Positions 1 through 8,116 of a stretch of DNA of 64,000 nucleotides are shown in pieces. The first letter of the stretch is position 1. Each line of letters starts with the position of its first letter. Location of the stretch: assembly GCA_910586705.1 (NCBI GenBank), contig CAJUJK010000015.1, positions 1-64,000 on the forward strand, read 5' to 3'. The position numbers were made by a program, and so were the translations under genes. This stretch comes from an uncultured Lachnospiraceae bacterium. GTDB lineage: Bacteria > Bacillota > Clostridia > Lachnospirales > Lachnospiraceae. A model generated the notes under the pieces. The model saw nothing but the letters and a program-made list of their open reading frames with translations, was not told where the DNA came from and made no database searches.

Positions 1-83
1 AAAATTTTCAAAGTTCACAAATTTCTGCTTGACTTTTTATTTGCAGACTTTTTTTGCTTATTTCCGCCTGTGGCAAATCAAAG

Positions 84-581
84 TCACGTTGAAGGGCTTT
101 GCTGGCTGCCGCGGGATGCGCCTTCCTCGATCATGGCGTCCATATAGCCCCTGTCCCAGAGCAGGATATGCAGTTTTTCTGCGGCGTCCACGGCGGGAGA
201 GGTGAAATACTGGTTTGTCATAACAGCGCCCACCATCCGCTCATAGTATGCCTGACCGCCGTAAGTGCGAAGCACCGCCTCCACGCCGACGGGACCGTTG
301 TAACGTTTGCACTGGACAGCGTAAGTGACGCCGTCTTTTTCCGCCAGAATATCCACGCCGAAGTCGCCGCTTCCGCGGGTTACCTCCACGTCGATAAATC
401 CCTGCGCCCGCAGAAGGTCGGCGCAGAAAAATTCAAAATCGTGTCCGTCCAGCTCGTCCATCCGGCTGATGCGCCGGTCGCGCCTGCGGCGGAGGAAAAG
501 ATCAATTAGTATGGCGAGAACAGCCATAAAGGCGATCATGCCGATCAGCGCAGCGAGGATTGTCATATTTGATTGTGTCAT
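84..581 (-). CDS. Membrane-anchored Mrr-like restriction endonuclease domain protein
   Basis: Predicted 165-residue protein with one N-terminal membrane segment (about residues 7-29), a basic RRRRDRR stop-transfer stretch, then a PD-(D/E)XK nuclease fold of the Mrr_cat type. Visible active-site candidates are E50 in the first helix, D77 within SGDFGVD and the QCK motif at 90-92, the Q-x-K form usual for Mrr-like enzymes. The open frame extends further upstream, but ATG 581 is preceded by a GGAG ribosome site and begins the hydrophobic anchor, so I take it as the start. Family members cleave or bind DNA, often modified DNA; here the anchor would place the domain on the cytoplasmic membrane face. 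There is no methyltransferase or specificity subunit nearby, so this is not a standard restriction system. The substrate is unknown. Confidence 0.75.
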   Translation of the reverse strand: MTQSNMTILAALIGMIAFMAVLAILIDLFLRRRRDRRISRMDELDGHDFEFFCADLLRAQGFIDVEVTRGSGDFGVDILAEKDGVTYAVQCKRYNGPVGVEAVLRTYGGQAYYERMVGAVMTNQYFTSPAVDAAEKLHILLWDRGYMDAMIEEGASRGSQQSPST

Positions 582-886
582 AAATATCTCCGTTTCAAGT
601 GCAAGTGCGGTTGAATCTTTCGTTATGATATCAGGTGAAATTTGAAGCCTGACAGGCGACAGCCGTTTTTTCAAGCATGATAACATGGTAGCAGTATTTC
701 TGGTAATTATCAATGTCTGGATACAAAATTTTTGGCATGTATGGAAACGGCTGCTTATCATACACGCACTATGTACCTGTGGCATGGCGCCGGGGTCTGC
801 CGGCTGGGTTTTACAAAGTAAGCGTTGCAGGGATAAACATGGTTCCTCCTGCATAAATTTTATAAAACCAGTTTGCGGGCTTGTTT
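582..886. other. Divergent intergenic region
   Basis: This 305-bp gap lies between the divergent nuclease and spmB genes. I see a small GCCTG/CAGGC hairpin near 650 but no convincing promoter, no spmA-like reading frame and no ribosome site close to spmB. Confidence 0.4.
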
Positions 887-1417
887 ATGGCGACAGTCTT
901 ATCCAATATTTCCAATATCATTATTCCGGTCATCCTCTTCTATATCGTGGCATATGGCATTTCCAACCGCTGCAATGTGTACGAGGATTTTATCAAGGGT
1001 GCGAAGGACGGTTTTCATACGGTGATACAGATCATGCCCACACTGATCGGTCTTATGGTGGCAGTAGGCGTTTTGCGCGCTTCGGGCTTTCTGGAATTTG
1101 TCGGGGGACTGTTTGGCGGTGTGGCGGACAGACTGGGCTTTTCCCCCGAGCTGGTGCCGCTAATGTTTGTGAAGATGTTCTCCTCCTCGGCGGCGACAGG
1201 GCTTGTACTGGATATTTTTAAAAACCACGGGCCGGATTCGCTGGTCGGTCTCACCACTTCCATTATGATGAGCTGCACGGAGACGATCTTTTATACGATG
1301 AGCGTCTATTTTCTGGCGGCAAAAGTCACAAAGACGCGCCATACACTGAAAGGGGCGCTGCTTGCCACCCTCGTGGGGATTGCGGCAAGTATCGTACTGG
1401 CGGGAAAAATAGTGTGA
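887..1417 (+). CDS. spmB: Spore maturation protein B (SpmB), nucleoside-recognition/Gate domain
   Basis: Membrane protein of 176 residues made almost entirely of one Gate (nucleoside-recognition) domain. Conserved SpmB features visible are the YEDFIKGAKDGF start of the domain, the NHGPDSLVG turn and the CTETIFY helix. SpmB acts with SpmA in the forespore or mother-cell membrane and is needed for spore-core dehydration in Bacillus and Clostridium. An in-frame TTG at 881 could also start it (178 residues); neither start has a visible Shine-Dalgarno sequence. Odd point: spmA, normally directly upstream, is absent here. The gene is followed by a strong inverted repeat. Family assignment is firm; whether this copy is expressed is uncertain. 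Confidence 0.85.
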   Translation: MATVLSNISNIIIPVILFYIVAYGISNRCNVYEDFIKGAKDGFHTVIQIMPTLIGLMVAVGVLRASGFLEFVGGLFGGVADRLGFSPELVPLMFVKMFSSSAATGLVLDIFKNHGPDSLVGLTTSIMMSCTETIFYTMSVYFLAAKVTKTRHTLKGALLATLVGIAASIVLAGKIV

Positions 1418-1446
1418 GAAATGCACAAGTATGTTGGTATAGCATG

Positions 1447-1478
1447 AGAAACGGCGCTCCATAAGGGGCGCCGTTTCT
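1447..1478 (+). terminator. Stem-loop after spmB
   Basis: A 14-bp stem (AGAAACGGCGCTCC with its complement, one G-U pair) around an ATAA loop lies 30 bp after spmB. There is no T-tract, so it may be a weak terminator or a 3'-end stabiliser. Confidence 0.55.
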
Positions 1479-1526
1479 GTGTGTGAGAAGGATAGAAATG
1501 TTGGTTCAAATATATGTCAACAGCAG

Positions 1527-1617
1527 CTTTGGACCGCTGTTATGGTTAGTCGAAGCCGGTCGGCACCAAACCAGCGCCGGCGACTCCATTGTAAGTGTAG
1601 TATAACCACCGCCAAAG
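1527..1617. other. Unidentified structured intergenic element
   Basis: A compact fold is apparent in a gene-free stretch. CTTTGG (1527-1532) pairs with CCAAAG (1612-1617). Inside it, ATGG, AGTC and GCCGG (1542-1559) pair in order with CCGGC, GACT and CCAT (1577-1589), with TT and GAA bulges on one side only. It matches no riboswitch or small-RNA consensus that I know. The rest of 1479-1858 shows no gene. Confidence 0.3.
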
Positions 1618-1879
1618 AATCTGAGTCATTAATCCCTGCGGACCGAATGTTTTGATCCGGTTCTGTCTCAACTACAATTTATACTATACATGCCATTTGT
1701 GAATGTGATGTGTCAAAATTCATAAGAAAAAAGAAAGAAAGTATAAACTAAAATTTATAATTGGTACTTTCGGGAGAGTGTTTGTCACAGCGCGTTCCCA
1801 AAAAGTTTGACTTTCAAACTATATTTTGATACACTGGTGAAAGATTGTAGAGACATGTTTGTGCGGCAGGGGAAAGATA

Positions 1880-2317
1880 ATGGATATCAGCAATACATTG
1901 AATGAGGTGCTGGTCAGACTCTTCCGGGATATTAACACACTGGAGGAGCGGGCGATCAGAACCGAGGAATATAAAGATGTGACGGCAAACGATATGCACG
2001 TCATAGAGGCGATCGGTCCAAATTCGGCAAAAAATATGACCAGTGTGGCGAGGGAGCTTGCGGTCACCACGGGGACGTTGACCATATCGGTCAACAGTTT
2101 GGTGAAAAAGGGCTATGTGGACAGAACCCGGAGTGAGGAGGACAGGCGGGTGGTGCTGATCTCACTTTCGGAAAAAGGGAAAAAGGCGTATCTCCACCAC
2201 CGCCGGTTCCACGAGGAAATGATCGGCGCAGTTCTGAGGGAACTATCCGAGGAGGAACAGAGAGCGCTCGAAAGCGCCCTCTCCAAGCTGACGAGATTTT
2301 TCAGGGAAGTAAGCTGA
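1880..2317 (+). CDS. MarR-family transcriptional regulator
   Basis: Winged-helix repressor of 145 residues. The recognition helix is in the stretch around VARELAVTTGTLTISVNSLV (about 55-75), followed by a beta-wing rich in basic and acidic residues (RTRSEEDRRVVLISLSEKG), the typical MarR arrangement. Helices at both ends form the dimer interface. ATG 1880 follows a GGGGAAAG ribosome site; an in-frame TTG at 1859 is less likely. MarR proteins usually bind palindromes near their own promoter and respond to small ligands or oxidants. No divergent partner gene adjoins it, so the regulon is unknown. It resembles the FabT-like regulators of Firmicutes fatty-acid synthesis, but no fab genes are present here. 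Confidence 0.85.
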   Translation: MDISNTLNEVLVRLFRDINTLEERAIRTEEYKDVTANDMHVIEAIGPNSAKNMTSVARELAVTTGTLTISVNSLVKKGYVDRTRSEEDRRVVLISLSEKGKKAYLHHRRFHEEMIGAVLRELSEEEQRALESALSKLTRFFREVS

Positions 2318-2335
2318 CTTCGCGTTTTTGCACAT

Positions 2336-2361
2336 TGGCGTCCGCTGCATGTAGGACGCCA
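2336..2361. terminator. Bidirectional terminator between convergent genes
   Basis: Perfect 8-bp stem TGGCGTCC/GGACGCCA around a 10-nt loop, between the convergent MarR and DUF885 genes. Confidence 0.6.
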
Positions 2362-2364
2362 TCT

Positions 2365-4221
2365 TTACTCCGCCGCCAGTCTCCTTGCCAGTGTCCGATA
2401 GTCGGCGGGACCGTTTTGCAGCAGGAAAGAATGAAAGCGGTATAAAAATTCCGTGTCGTTGTAGACAGCGGTCACCTGATCCGGTTCGGACCAGAGGACG
2501 GCTGCCTGTTTTTTTAGTTCCAGAATTTCCAGATATCCCAGATAATATTTCAGGTAATTGCACGGTTCCTCCGCGATATACTGGTAGAGGGCGGCGAGAT
2601 TTGCGCTGTCATTGATGCCAAGGCAGTAACAGAGCTTCTGCACATCCTCAAAGGAGGCGTTGTCATAATGGATGGCGATATCCAGAAGGGAATACAGCCC
2701 GAGCCGGAACTGTCTGTCGAGACGGCAGACCTGATAATAGGCGGCGGCTTCGGGATGGGATTCTTTTGCCAGCTCGATGGCACGGTCAAAGGAACCCAGC
2801 TCCACATACATCGCCCAGCCCTCCACGAATCCGCCGTAGTAGAGGACGTTTCCGAGGGGCAGGATATTTTGCTGCTCCTGATAGCGCTTGCTGTATACGG
2901 TCTGGTACAGATGACCGGGATAACCCTCGTGTGCCAGCGTGGTGAACAGCGCCAGATCATCCTCCGTATCCTTCGCGTTCAGACAGATCAGATTGTTGCA
3001 GATGTTGTCGATGGGCGGCATCATGTAAAAGGCGGGCGCACTGTAAGCCTCCAGACTGGCGTCCACATACTTTATGGTGGAGCGGATGGGCGCGCTGTTC
3101 CTGCCTGCGGGAATGGGCGGATATTCCCTGCCGATTTCCGACTGCAGATCGGCGAGGATTTCCTCCGGCGTCATTTCCGGCAGTAGCGAGGGCGTTTCGG
3201 TGATCATGTCCTTCAGCGCCGGATTCGCGGCAAGAAGCGCAAACAGGGATTCGTAGTTGAAGCGCAGATCCTTTGCGAGCAGACGTTTGATTTCATCTAT
3301 GTCGCGGTAGGAGCCGGTGCGCAGACGGACCAGCGCCCGGTAGTAATCCCTGCCGTTTTCCTGCCCCGCCAGACCGCAGGTTGCTTTCCCCGAACCTTTT
3401 AACACGGTCAGACCGTCTGCCAGACGGTCATAGGCAGGAGCGACCACTGTGGTCAACAGACGGTTGTGCTCAGACACGTAGGAATTTACTTCTTCATCCG
3501 TGAGAATTTGTTTCTCTGCAAGCTGCTGCAGTCTGTCCTTAAAAGTGATTTCCAAAAAATGGGAACCGCTCTTCAGATCGGCGGCGTCCAACAGCCCGGA
3601 ACATTGCCGGATCACCCGGTCGGCGGTCAGATCGGACATAAAGAGCCCGGCGTCCGCCTTTTCCTGTTCATAGACGAGAAGCCCTTCAAAGTAGGCGGGA
3701 ATCTGGGTGAGGATCGACAGGTAATTTTCGATATCCGCCTTGTCATCCAGCCGGTATTCGGAAAACAGAATCGGCAGTTCCGAGGGGACTCCCGAGGATG
3801 GGGAGAGCGGATCCGAAAAATAGGGATAGGCGGCGGTGGAAGCCGCAGCGGCAAGGTAACTGTCCAAAAGTTCGTAGAGCTGTCGGTTTTCTTCGTTCAA
3901 CGCCTCCGGATTGATCCTGCCCAGCTCCTCACGCGCCAGAGACAGGGCGTACACTTCGCTTGCGGCGTCACCCGGCTGATAGACGGGCAGGGTCAGAGAC
4001 GATTCATCCACGCCGTAGGCGGACGGATTGTCTATGGTATAGTGAAAATGAATGGGATTTGCCTGTACTTCGTTTAAGAAAAATGTCTGCGCGAAAGCGC
4101 GGAATTTACTGTCCTGATGCGTGCGCCCGTACCAGAGCAGCGTCAGAACGCTCAAAGCGGTAAACAAAATCAGGACCAGCGTGCATTGTCTGGAAGAGAG
4201 GGAACGTTTCAAAGGGAACAC
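2365..4221 (-). CDS. DUF885 family putative metallopeptidase, membrane-anchored
   Basis: Protein of 618 residues with an N-terminal signal-anchor (about 13-31) followed by an all-helical DUF885 domain. The family's two hallmark motifs are intact: HEGYPGH at 431-437 and EGWAMYVE at 467-474, the H and E residues being the expected zinc ligands and catalytic glutamate of a gluzincin-like peptidase. The anchor predicts an extracytoplasmic location. Function in this family is largely inferred; some actinobacterial and gut homologues are dipeptidases or oligopeptidases. The start is a GTG at 4221 with only a weak AGG ribosome site. It lies 55 bp downstream of the diguanylate cyclase on the same strand and could be co-transcribed with it. 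Confidence 0.8.
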   Translation of the reverse strand: MFPLKRSLSSRQCTLVLILFTALSVLTLLWYGRTHQDSKFRAFAQTFFLNEVQANPIHFHYTIDNPSAYGVDESSLTLPVYQPGDAASEVYALSLAREELGRINPEALNEENRQLYELLDSYLAAAASTAAYPYFSDPLSPSSGVPSELPILFSEYRLDDKADIENYLSILTQIPAYFEGLLVYEQEKADAGLFMSDLTADRVIRQCSGLLDAADLKSGSHFLEITFKDRLQQLAEKQILTDEEVNSYVSEHNRLLTTVVAPAYDRLADGLTVLKGSGKATCGLAGQENGRDYYRALVRLRTGSYRDIDEIKRLLAKDLRFNYESLFALLAANPALKDMITETPSLLPEMTPEEILADLQSEIGREYPPIPAGRNSAPIRSTIKYVDASLEAYSAPAFYMMPPIDNICNNLICLNAKDTEDDLALFTTLAHEGYPGHLYQTVYSKRYQEQQNILPLGNVLYYGGFVEGWAMYVELGSFDRAIELAKESHPEAAAYYQVCRLDRQFRLGLYSLLDIAIHYDNASFEDVQKLCYCLGINDSANLAALYQYIAEEPCNYLKYYLGYLEILELKKQAAVLWSEPDQVTAVYNDTEFLYRFHSFLLQNGPADYRTLARRLAAE

Positions 4222-4276
4222 CTGCAGAAAAGGATTTGTATTACTATATGAAAAAAGTGCAAAAATAATGACCGGA

Positions 4277-5380
4277 TCAAAATACGATCCGGTCCCGTCC
4301 GCCTTCTTTGCCGATATATAACTTTTCGTCCGCTTCCTTTAAAAGCGTGGTGATATCACTGTGATAATCGTATTCCACCAGTCCGTAGGTGAGGGAGATG
4401 GTGAAGCGTTCCGTACCGCCGTCGAACGTGATCTCGCGGATCTTCTGCCGCAGCGTCTCCAGTGCGGTGATCGCTTCATCCCCGTTCAGACGGGGGAAAA
4501 TCAGCAGAAACTCCTCGCCGCCCCAGCGGGAGACAAAGGTGTCGGGCGGCAGCCTTTTCTGGAAAGTCTCCGAGATGGTTTTCAGAACCACGTCGCCCAC
4601 GTTATGTCCGTATGTATCGTTGACCCGTTTAAAATGGTCGATATCGCAAATACAGATGCTGATTTGCGAGTCCGCGGCGTGTAGGAGATTCTCCAGATAT
4701 TCCATGGTGCGCCGGCGGTTGTAAAGCCCGGTCAGTGTGTCCGTGTTTGCCTGCTTCATCAGTTTCCTGTTATATTCAATCAGCTTGCCTTCCATCTCCT
4801 GCGTGGTCGTACTGAAAAGATACGCCACCTGCCCCAGCGCAAAGAATACAAAAAAGGTATTGACCATCTGCAGGGCGTTCGCTATGTTCTCCGCAAGAAT
4901 AATGATCGGTTCATGGGATATGCAGTAATAGTATAAGAATAAACGCAGCACAAACAGGGCGGCAGCAAAGAGGATTTTATGCAATTCGTGTTTGTATTTG
5001 CAGAAGAAAACAAATACGAGGAGTACCACCAGAAAATGCTGGATCCCAATATTCCAGCCGAAGCAGTAAACATTCATGCAGGTCCAGAACAGAATACAGA
5101 TATTCAGAACACAGTATGATGCAAAAGTGCTCCAATGGTAGGATAAAACAAAAGCCGCCAGAAACAGTACGGAGGAGGACAGAGAAAATACAAGCGCACC
5201 AATATGCCCCGTAATGGAGACAAGTACACAGCATACGACAGAGTGCAGCAGCATAGTGAGCGTTAATAAACGAACCACGGCGATCAGCTTGGCGGATTCG
5301 TTCTGCCTCCCGGTATCCCGGCAGATATTTTCATAAATCGTAGCTAAAACAGAATTTTCTTTCATATTGGTTTCTTTCAT
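4277..5380 (-). CDS. Membrane diguanylate cyclase (GGDEF domain)
   Basis: About 367 residues: five or six hydrophobic helices in the first 190 residues, a short linker helix, then a complete GGDEF domain. Visible motifs are DTLTGLYNRR, the metal-binding DIDHFKRVND and the active-site GGEEF near 287-291. This predicts synthesis of cyclic di-GMP from two GTP at the membrane. The usual RxxD inhibitory site just before GGEEF is absent (the residues are LPPD), so product inhibition is probably weak. No EAL phosphodiesterase is nearby. GTG 5383, ATG 5380 and ATG 5362 are all possible starts and none has a strong ribosome site. The N-terminal sensor does not match a named 7TM or MASE domain that I can recognise with confidence. 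Confidence 0.88.
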   Translation of the reverse strand: MKETNMKENSVLATIYENICRDTGRQNESAKLIAVVRLLTLTMLLHSVVCCVLVSITGHIGALVFSLSSSVLFLAAFVLSYHWSTFASYCVLNICILFWTCMNVYCFGWNIGIQHFLVVLLVFVFFCKYKHELHKILFAAALFVLRLFLYYYCISHEPIIILAENIANALQMVNTFFVFFALGQVAYLFSTTTQEMEGKLIEYNRKLMKQANTDTLTGLYNRRRTMEYLENLLHAADSQISICICDIDHFKRVNDTYGHNVGDVVLKTISETFQKRLPPDTFVSRWGGEEFLLIFPRLNGDEAITALETLRQKIREITFDGGTERFTISLTYGLVEYDYHSDITTLLKEADEKLYIGKEGGRDRIVF

Positions 5381-5411
5381 CACTTTTATTTGAAAATCGA
5401 CAAACTTCCCT

Positions 5412-5439
5412 AATATAATTCAGAAAGCATACTTGTAAA
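5412..5439 (-). promoter_or_regulatory. Candidate promoter for the diguanylate cyclase
   Basis: On the minus strand TTTACA (5434-5439) and TATATT (5412-5417) are separated by 16 bp, about 30 bp upstream of the coding start. Confidence 0.4.
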
Positions 5440-5555
5440 TATAATACACCCTTGCGGACAATATTGCAAACTGACATTCATAAAAAATGCCTTAAAAAAT
5501 GAATTTATCTTTTGGCGAAAAATTGGTAAAATGGATAAATAAAGGAGAAGCGCGT

Positions 5556-7028
5556 ATGCAGTCTGCAAAAGTCAAATATTCCATCAAATATAAACTGATC
5601 CTTTTGTCAGTCGTGGTAGCCGTTCCCTTTCTGGTGATGGTGCTCTACCTGCTCTATGCCCTGCACAATTACAGCAGCGCCTACGACGCGATTGTCGGAA
5701 ATCTGACGGTGGCGAATAACTATAACCTCAATTTTAAGGAAGAGATGGATGAGAGTCTCTACAAGCTGGTGGTTGGCTTCGTTACTTTTGACACGGTCGG
5801 AGACGACGGAAGCCTTATCGACCCGTATGCCCATCTGGACGAGCTGCGGGGCGAGTTCAACAACCTTATGAGCATCACCACGGATGATGAGAGCCGTGCC
5901 AGACTGCAGATTCTTCTGCGCAATATCGACACGCTGGAGGACCGTGTGGATGACATACGGACGAATCTGGAAACGGATGTTGGGTATGATACCAATATTG
6001 AGATGCTTGACAATAATATTTACGTCCTGACAGAACTGATTCAGGATAACATTCAGGCATATATTTACTACCAGACGAAAAGCATGGAGTATCTGACAAA
6101 CCAGCTGAACGTGAGGGTACACAGCTTTACCATTTTCTGCGGCGTTCTGCTTGCGCTGTTAGTTCTGATGGTGGCGGTTCTGATCGTGATGATCGTGACC
6201 GATATCATAAGACCGATCAAAGTGCTTTCCAGAGTGACGGAGCAGGTGGCGGAAGGTGACTTTTCGGCGAGGGCGAAGGTGGAGACGCAGGATGAAGTGG
6301 CGGTTCTGGCGGACAGCGTTAATCTGATGACGGAGAGTCTGGAAGGGCTTGTGTCGAAGATAAAGGAGGATGAGCGTAAGATGCGCAAGGCTGATCTGCG
6401 GCTCTTGCAGGAGCAGATCAATCCCCATTTTCTGTATAATACGCTGGATACGATCGTCTGGCTGATCGAAGGAAACGATTCCGACAAGGCGGTAAACATG
6501 GTGATGTCCCTGTCGGAGTTCTTCAGACTGGTTCTGAGCAAGGGAAAAGAGTATATCACGATTCAGGAGGAAGAGCTTCATATTAAAAGTTATCTGGAAA
6601 TCCAGCAGGTGCGCTACCGGGATATTCTGGAATATAAGATTCAGATTGATCCGGAGCTTTACCAGTACCAGATTCTGAAGCTGACCCTGCAGCCGCTGGT
6701 GGAAAATTCTCTCTATCACGGCATCAAATATAAGCGCGCCAAAGGCAGCATCATCGTGACGGGGCAGATGGAGGGCGACCGGATCAGACTCCGGGTGGCG
6801 GACGACGGCGTCGGCATGGAGGAGGAAGACCTTCATAAGCTGCAAAGGGAGATTGAGAAACCTTGTAAGGAGACGGAAAAAGGGTTCGGCCTTGCCAACG
6901 TCAATGAGCGGATCCGCATGAACTTCGGCGCGGAGTATGGCATGAAGATAGAGTCTGTCAAAGGGAAAGGCACCTGTGTGGAGATTGTGATTCCGGCGGT
7001 GCCCTGTGCGGCGGAAAAGGAGGACTAA
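5556..7028 (+). CDS. LytS/YesM-type sensor histidine kinase
   Basis: A 490-residue kinase with a membrane helix at about 14-36, an extracellular region of roughly 150 residues, a second helix at 190-214, a HAMP linker and a His_kinase plus HATPase_c module. The phospho-acceptor is H291 in QINPHFLYNTLD; the N box is PLVENSLYHG (N384) and the G boxes are DDGVGM (416-421) and GFGLANVNERI. ATG 5556 is preceded by AGGAG at 5543-5547. It is the first gene of a three-gene unit with a membrane-anchored sugar-binding protein and a YesN-type regulator. By analogy with XylFII-LytS-YesN of Clostridium beijerinckii, the anchored binding protein probably contacts the extracellular loop and reports sugar. 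Confidence 0.92.
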   Translation: MQSAKVKYSIKYKLILLSVVVAVPFLVMVLYLLYALHNYSSAYDAIVGNLTVANNYNLNFKEEMDESLYKLVVGFVTFDTVGDDGSLIDPYAHLDELRGEFNNLMSITTDDESRARLQILLRNIDTLEDRVDDIRTNLETDVGYDTNIEMLDNNIYVLTELIQDNIQAYIYYQTKSMEYLTNQLNVRVHSFTIFCGVLLALLVLMVAVLIVMIVTDIIRPIKVLSRVTEQVAEGDFSARAKVETQDEVAVLADSVNLMTESLEGLVSKIKEDERKMRKADLRLLQEQINPHFLYNTLDTIVWLIEGNDSDKAVNMVMSLSEFFRLVLSKGKEYITIQEEELHIKSYLEIQQVRYRDILEYKIQIDPELYQYQILKLTLQPLVENSLYHGIKYKRAKGSIIVTGQMEGDRIRLRVADDGVGMEEEDLHKLQREIEKPCKETEKGFGLANVNERIRMNFGAEYGMKIESVKGKGTCVEIVIPAVPCAAEKED

Positions 7029-7029
7029 C

Positions 7030-8055
7030 GTGTTTCGGAGAAGATCTTACAGTTTGGTGGTGGTCGGGCTGCTCTTTGTGATGACCATGGTTCTTCTGCT
7101 GTACGGCAGCAGGCTCTTTACAGATATCGAGGAGGAGGCGCATATCACACAGGAGGACCGGATCGTGGTGGGCGTGTCGCAGCTTGGCAGCGAATCCGGA
7201 TGGCGGACTGCAAACACGGAATCCGTGCAGAACGCGTTTACCCAGAAGAACGGGTATTTCCTGATCTACAACAACGCCAGACAAAAACAGGAAAACCAGT
7301 TGAAAGCGATCCGCAGTTTTATTTCCCAGCGGGTGGACTATATTATTTTTTCTCCCGTGGTGGAGACGGGCTGGGAGACGGTGCTGCAGGAGGCGAAGCA
7401 GGCGGGGATCCCCGTAATTCTCATGGACCGGAATGTGGATGTGGAGGACGAGAGTCTTTATGTGACGTGCGTGGGCAGCGATTTTGAGAAGGAAGGCGAG
7501 AAGGCGGGGCGCTGGCTTGAAAGGGAGCTGGTGCAGCGCAGGAGGTCAAGCCAGTCCATCAATATTGTGATGCTGACGGGAACGGAAGGGTCTTCCTCCC
7601 AGATCGGACGGTCAGCAGGATTTGCTGCGGTGGCGGAAAGACATGCAAACTGGAATATCCTCGAAGAGAAATGCGCGGAATTTACTTCCACGAAAGGCAA
7701 GGAAGTGATGAAAACATTTCTGAAAAGATACCCGGATATCGATGTGGTGGTATCCCAGAACGACGATATGACCTTCGGCGCGATCGAGGCGATCCGGGAG
7801 TCCGGCAGAACGGTCGGCGTGGACGGCGACATTATGATCCTCTCCTTCGACGCGGTGCGGGGGGCGCTTGACATGGTGGCTGACGGTGTGATCAACGTAG
7901 ATATCGAGTGTAACCCGAATCAGGGGGAGTACCTTCTGCGCGTGATAGATATGCTGGAGGCGGGCGAGACGGTTGAGAAAAAGTATTATGTGGAAGAGGA
8001 TGTTTTTACCATAGAAAATGTGACGCAGGAACTTTTGCAGGAGAGGACGTACTAA
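7030..8055 (+). CDS. Membrane-anchored sugar-binding sensor protein (XylFII-like)
   Basis: A 341-residue periplasmic-binding-protein domain (Peripla_BP_4, ribose/galactofuranose type) behind an uncleaved N-terminal helix (about 8-26) without a lipobox cysteine. Its sequence follows the YtfQ-like lipoprotein encoded at 11.3 kb (for example GVSQLGSESGWRTAN against GIINNDPNESGYRTAN), so both should bind related sugars. GTG 7030 sits six bases after AAAGGAGG and directly follows the kinase stop. Placement between kinase and response regulator, and the anchor in place of a lipid tail, argue for a sensing subunit rather than a transport subunit. The ligand cannot be read from the sequence; galactofuranose or another pentose or hexose is plausible. 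Confidence 0.88.
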   Translation: MFRRRSYSLVVVGLLFVMTMVLLLYGSRLFTDIEEEAHITQEDRIVVGVSQLGSESGWRTANTESVQNAFTQKNGYFLIYNNARQKQENQLKAIRSFISQRVDYIIFSPVVETGWETVLQEAKQAGIPVILMDRNVDVEDESLYVTCVGSDFEKEGEKAGRWLERELVQRRRSSQSINIVMLTGTEGSSSQIGRSAGFAAVAERHANWNILEEKCAEFTSTKGKEVMKTFLKRYPDIDVVVSQNDDMTFGAIEAIRESGRTVGVDGDIMILSFDAVRGALDMVADGVINVDIECNPNQGEYLLRVIDMLEAGETVEKKYYVEEDVFTIENVTQELLQERTY

Positions 8056-8116
8056 GGTGTTTTATTATCTGGTAAACGACAGACCGGATGGCAGCGGGAG
8101 CGGAAGGGAGAAGTAA

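Noticed and set aside
8057..8116. A 19-codon GTG-started frame ending directly before the response-regulator ATG.
   Set aside because: Too short, weak ribosome site and no sign of conservation; it may merely be spacer.
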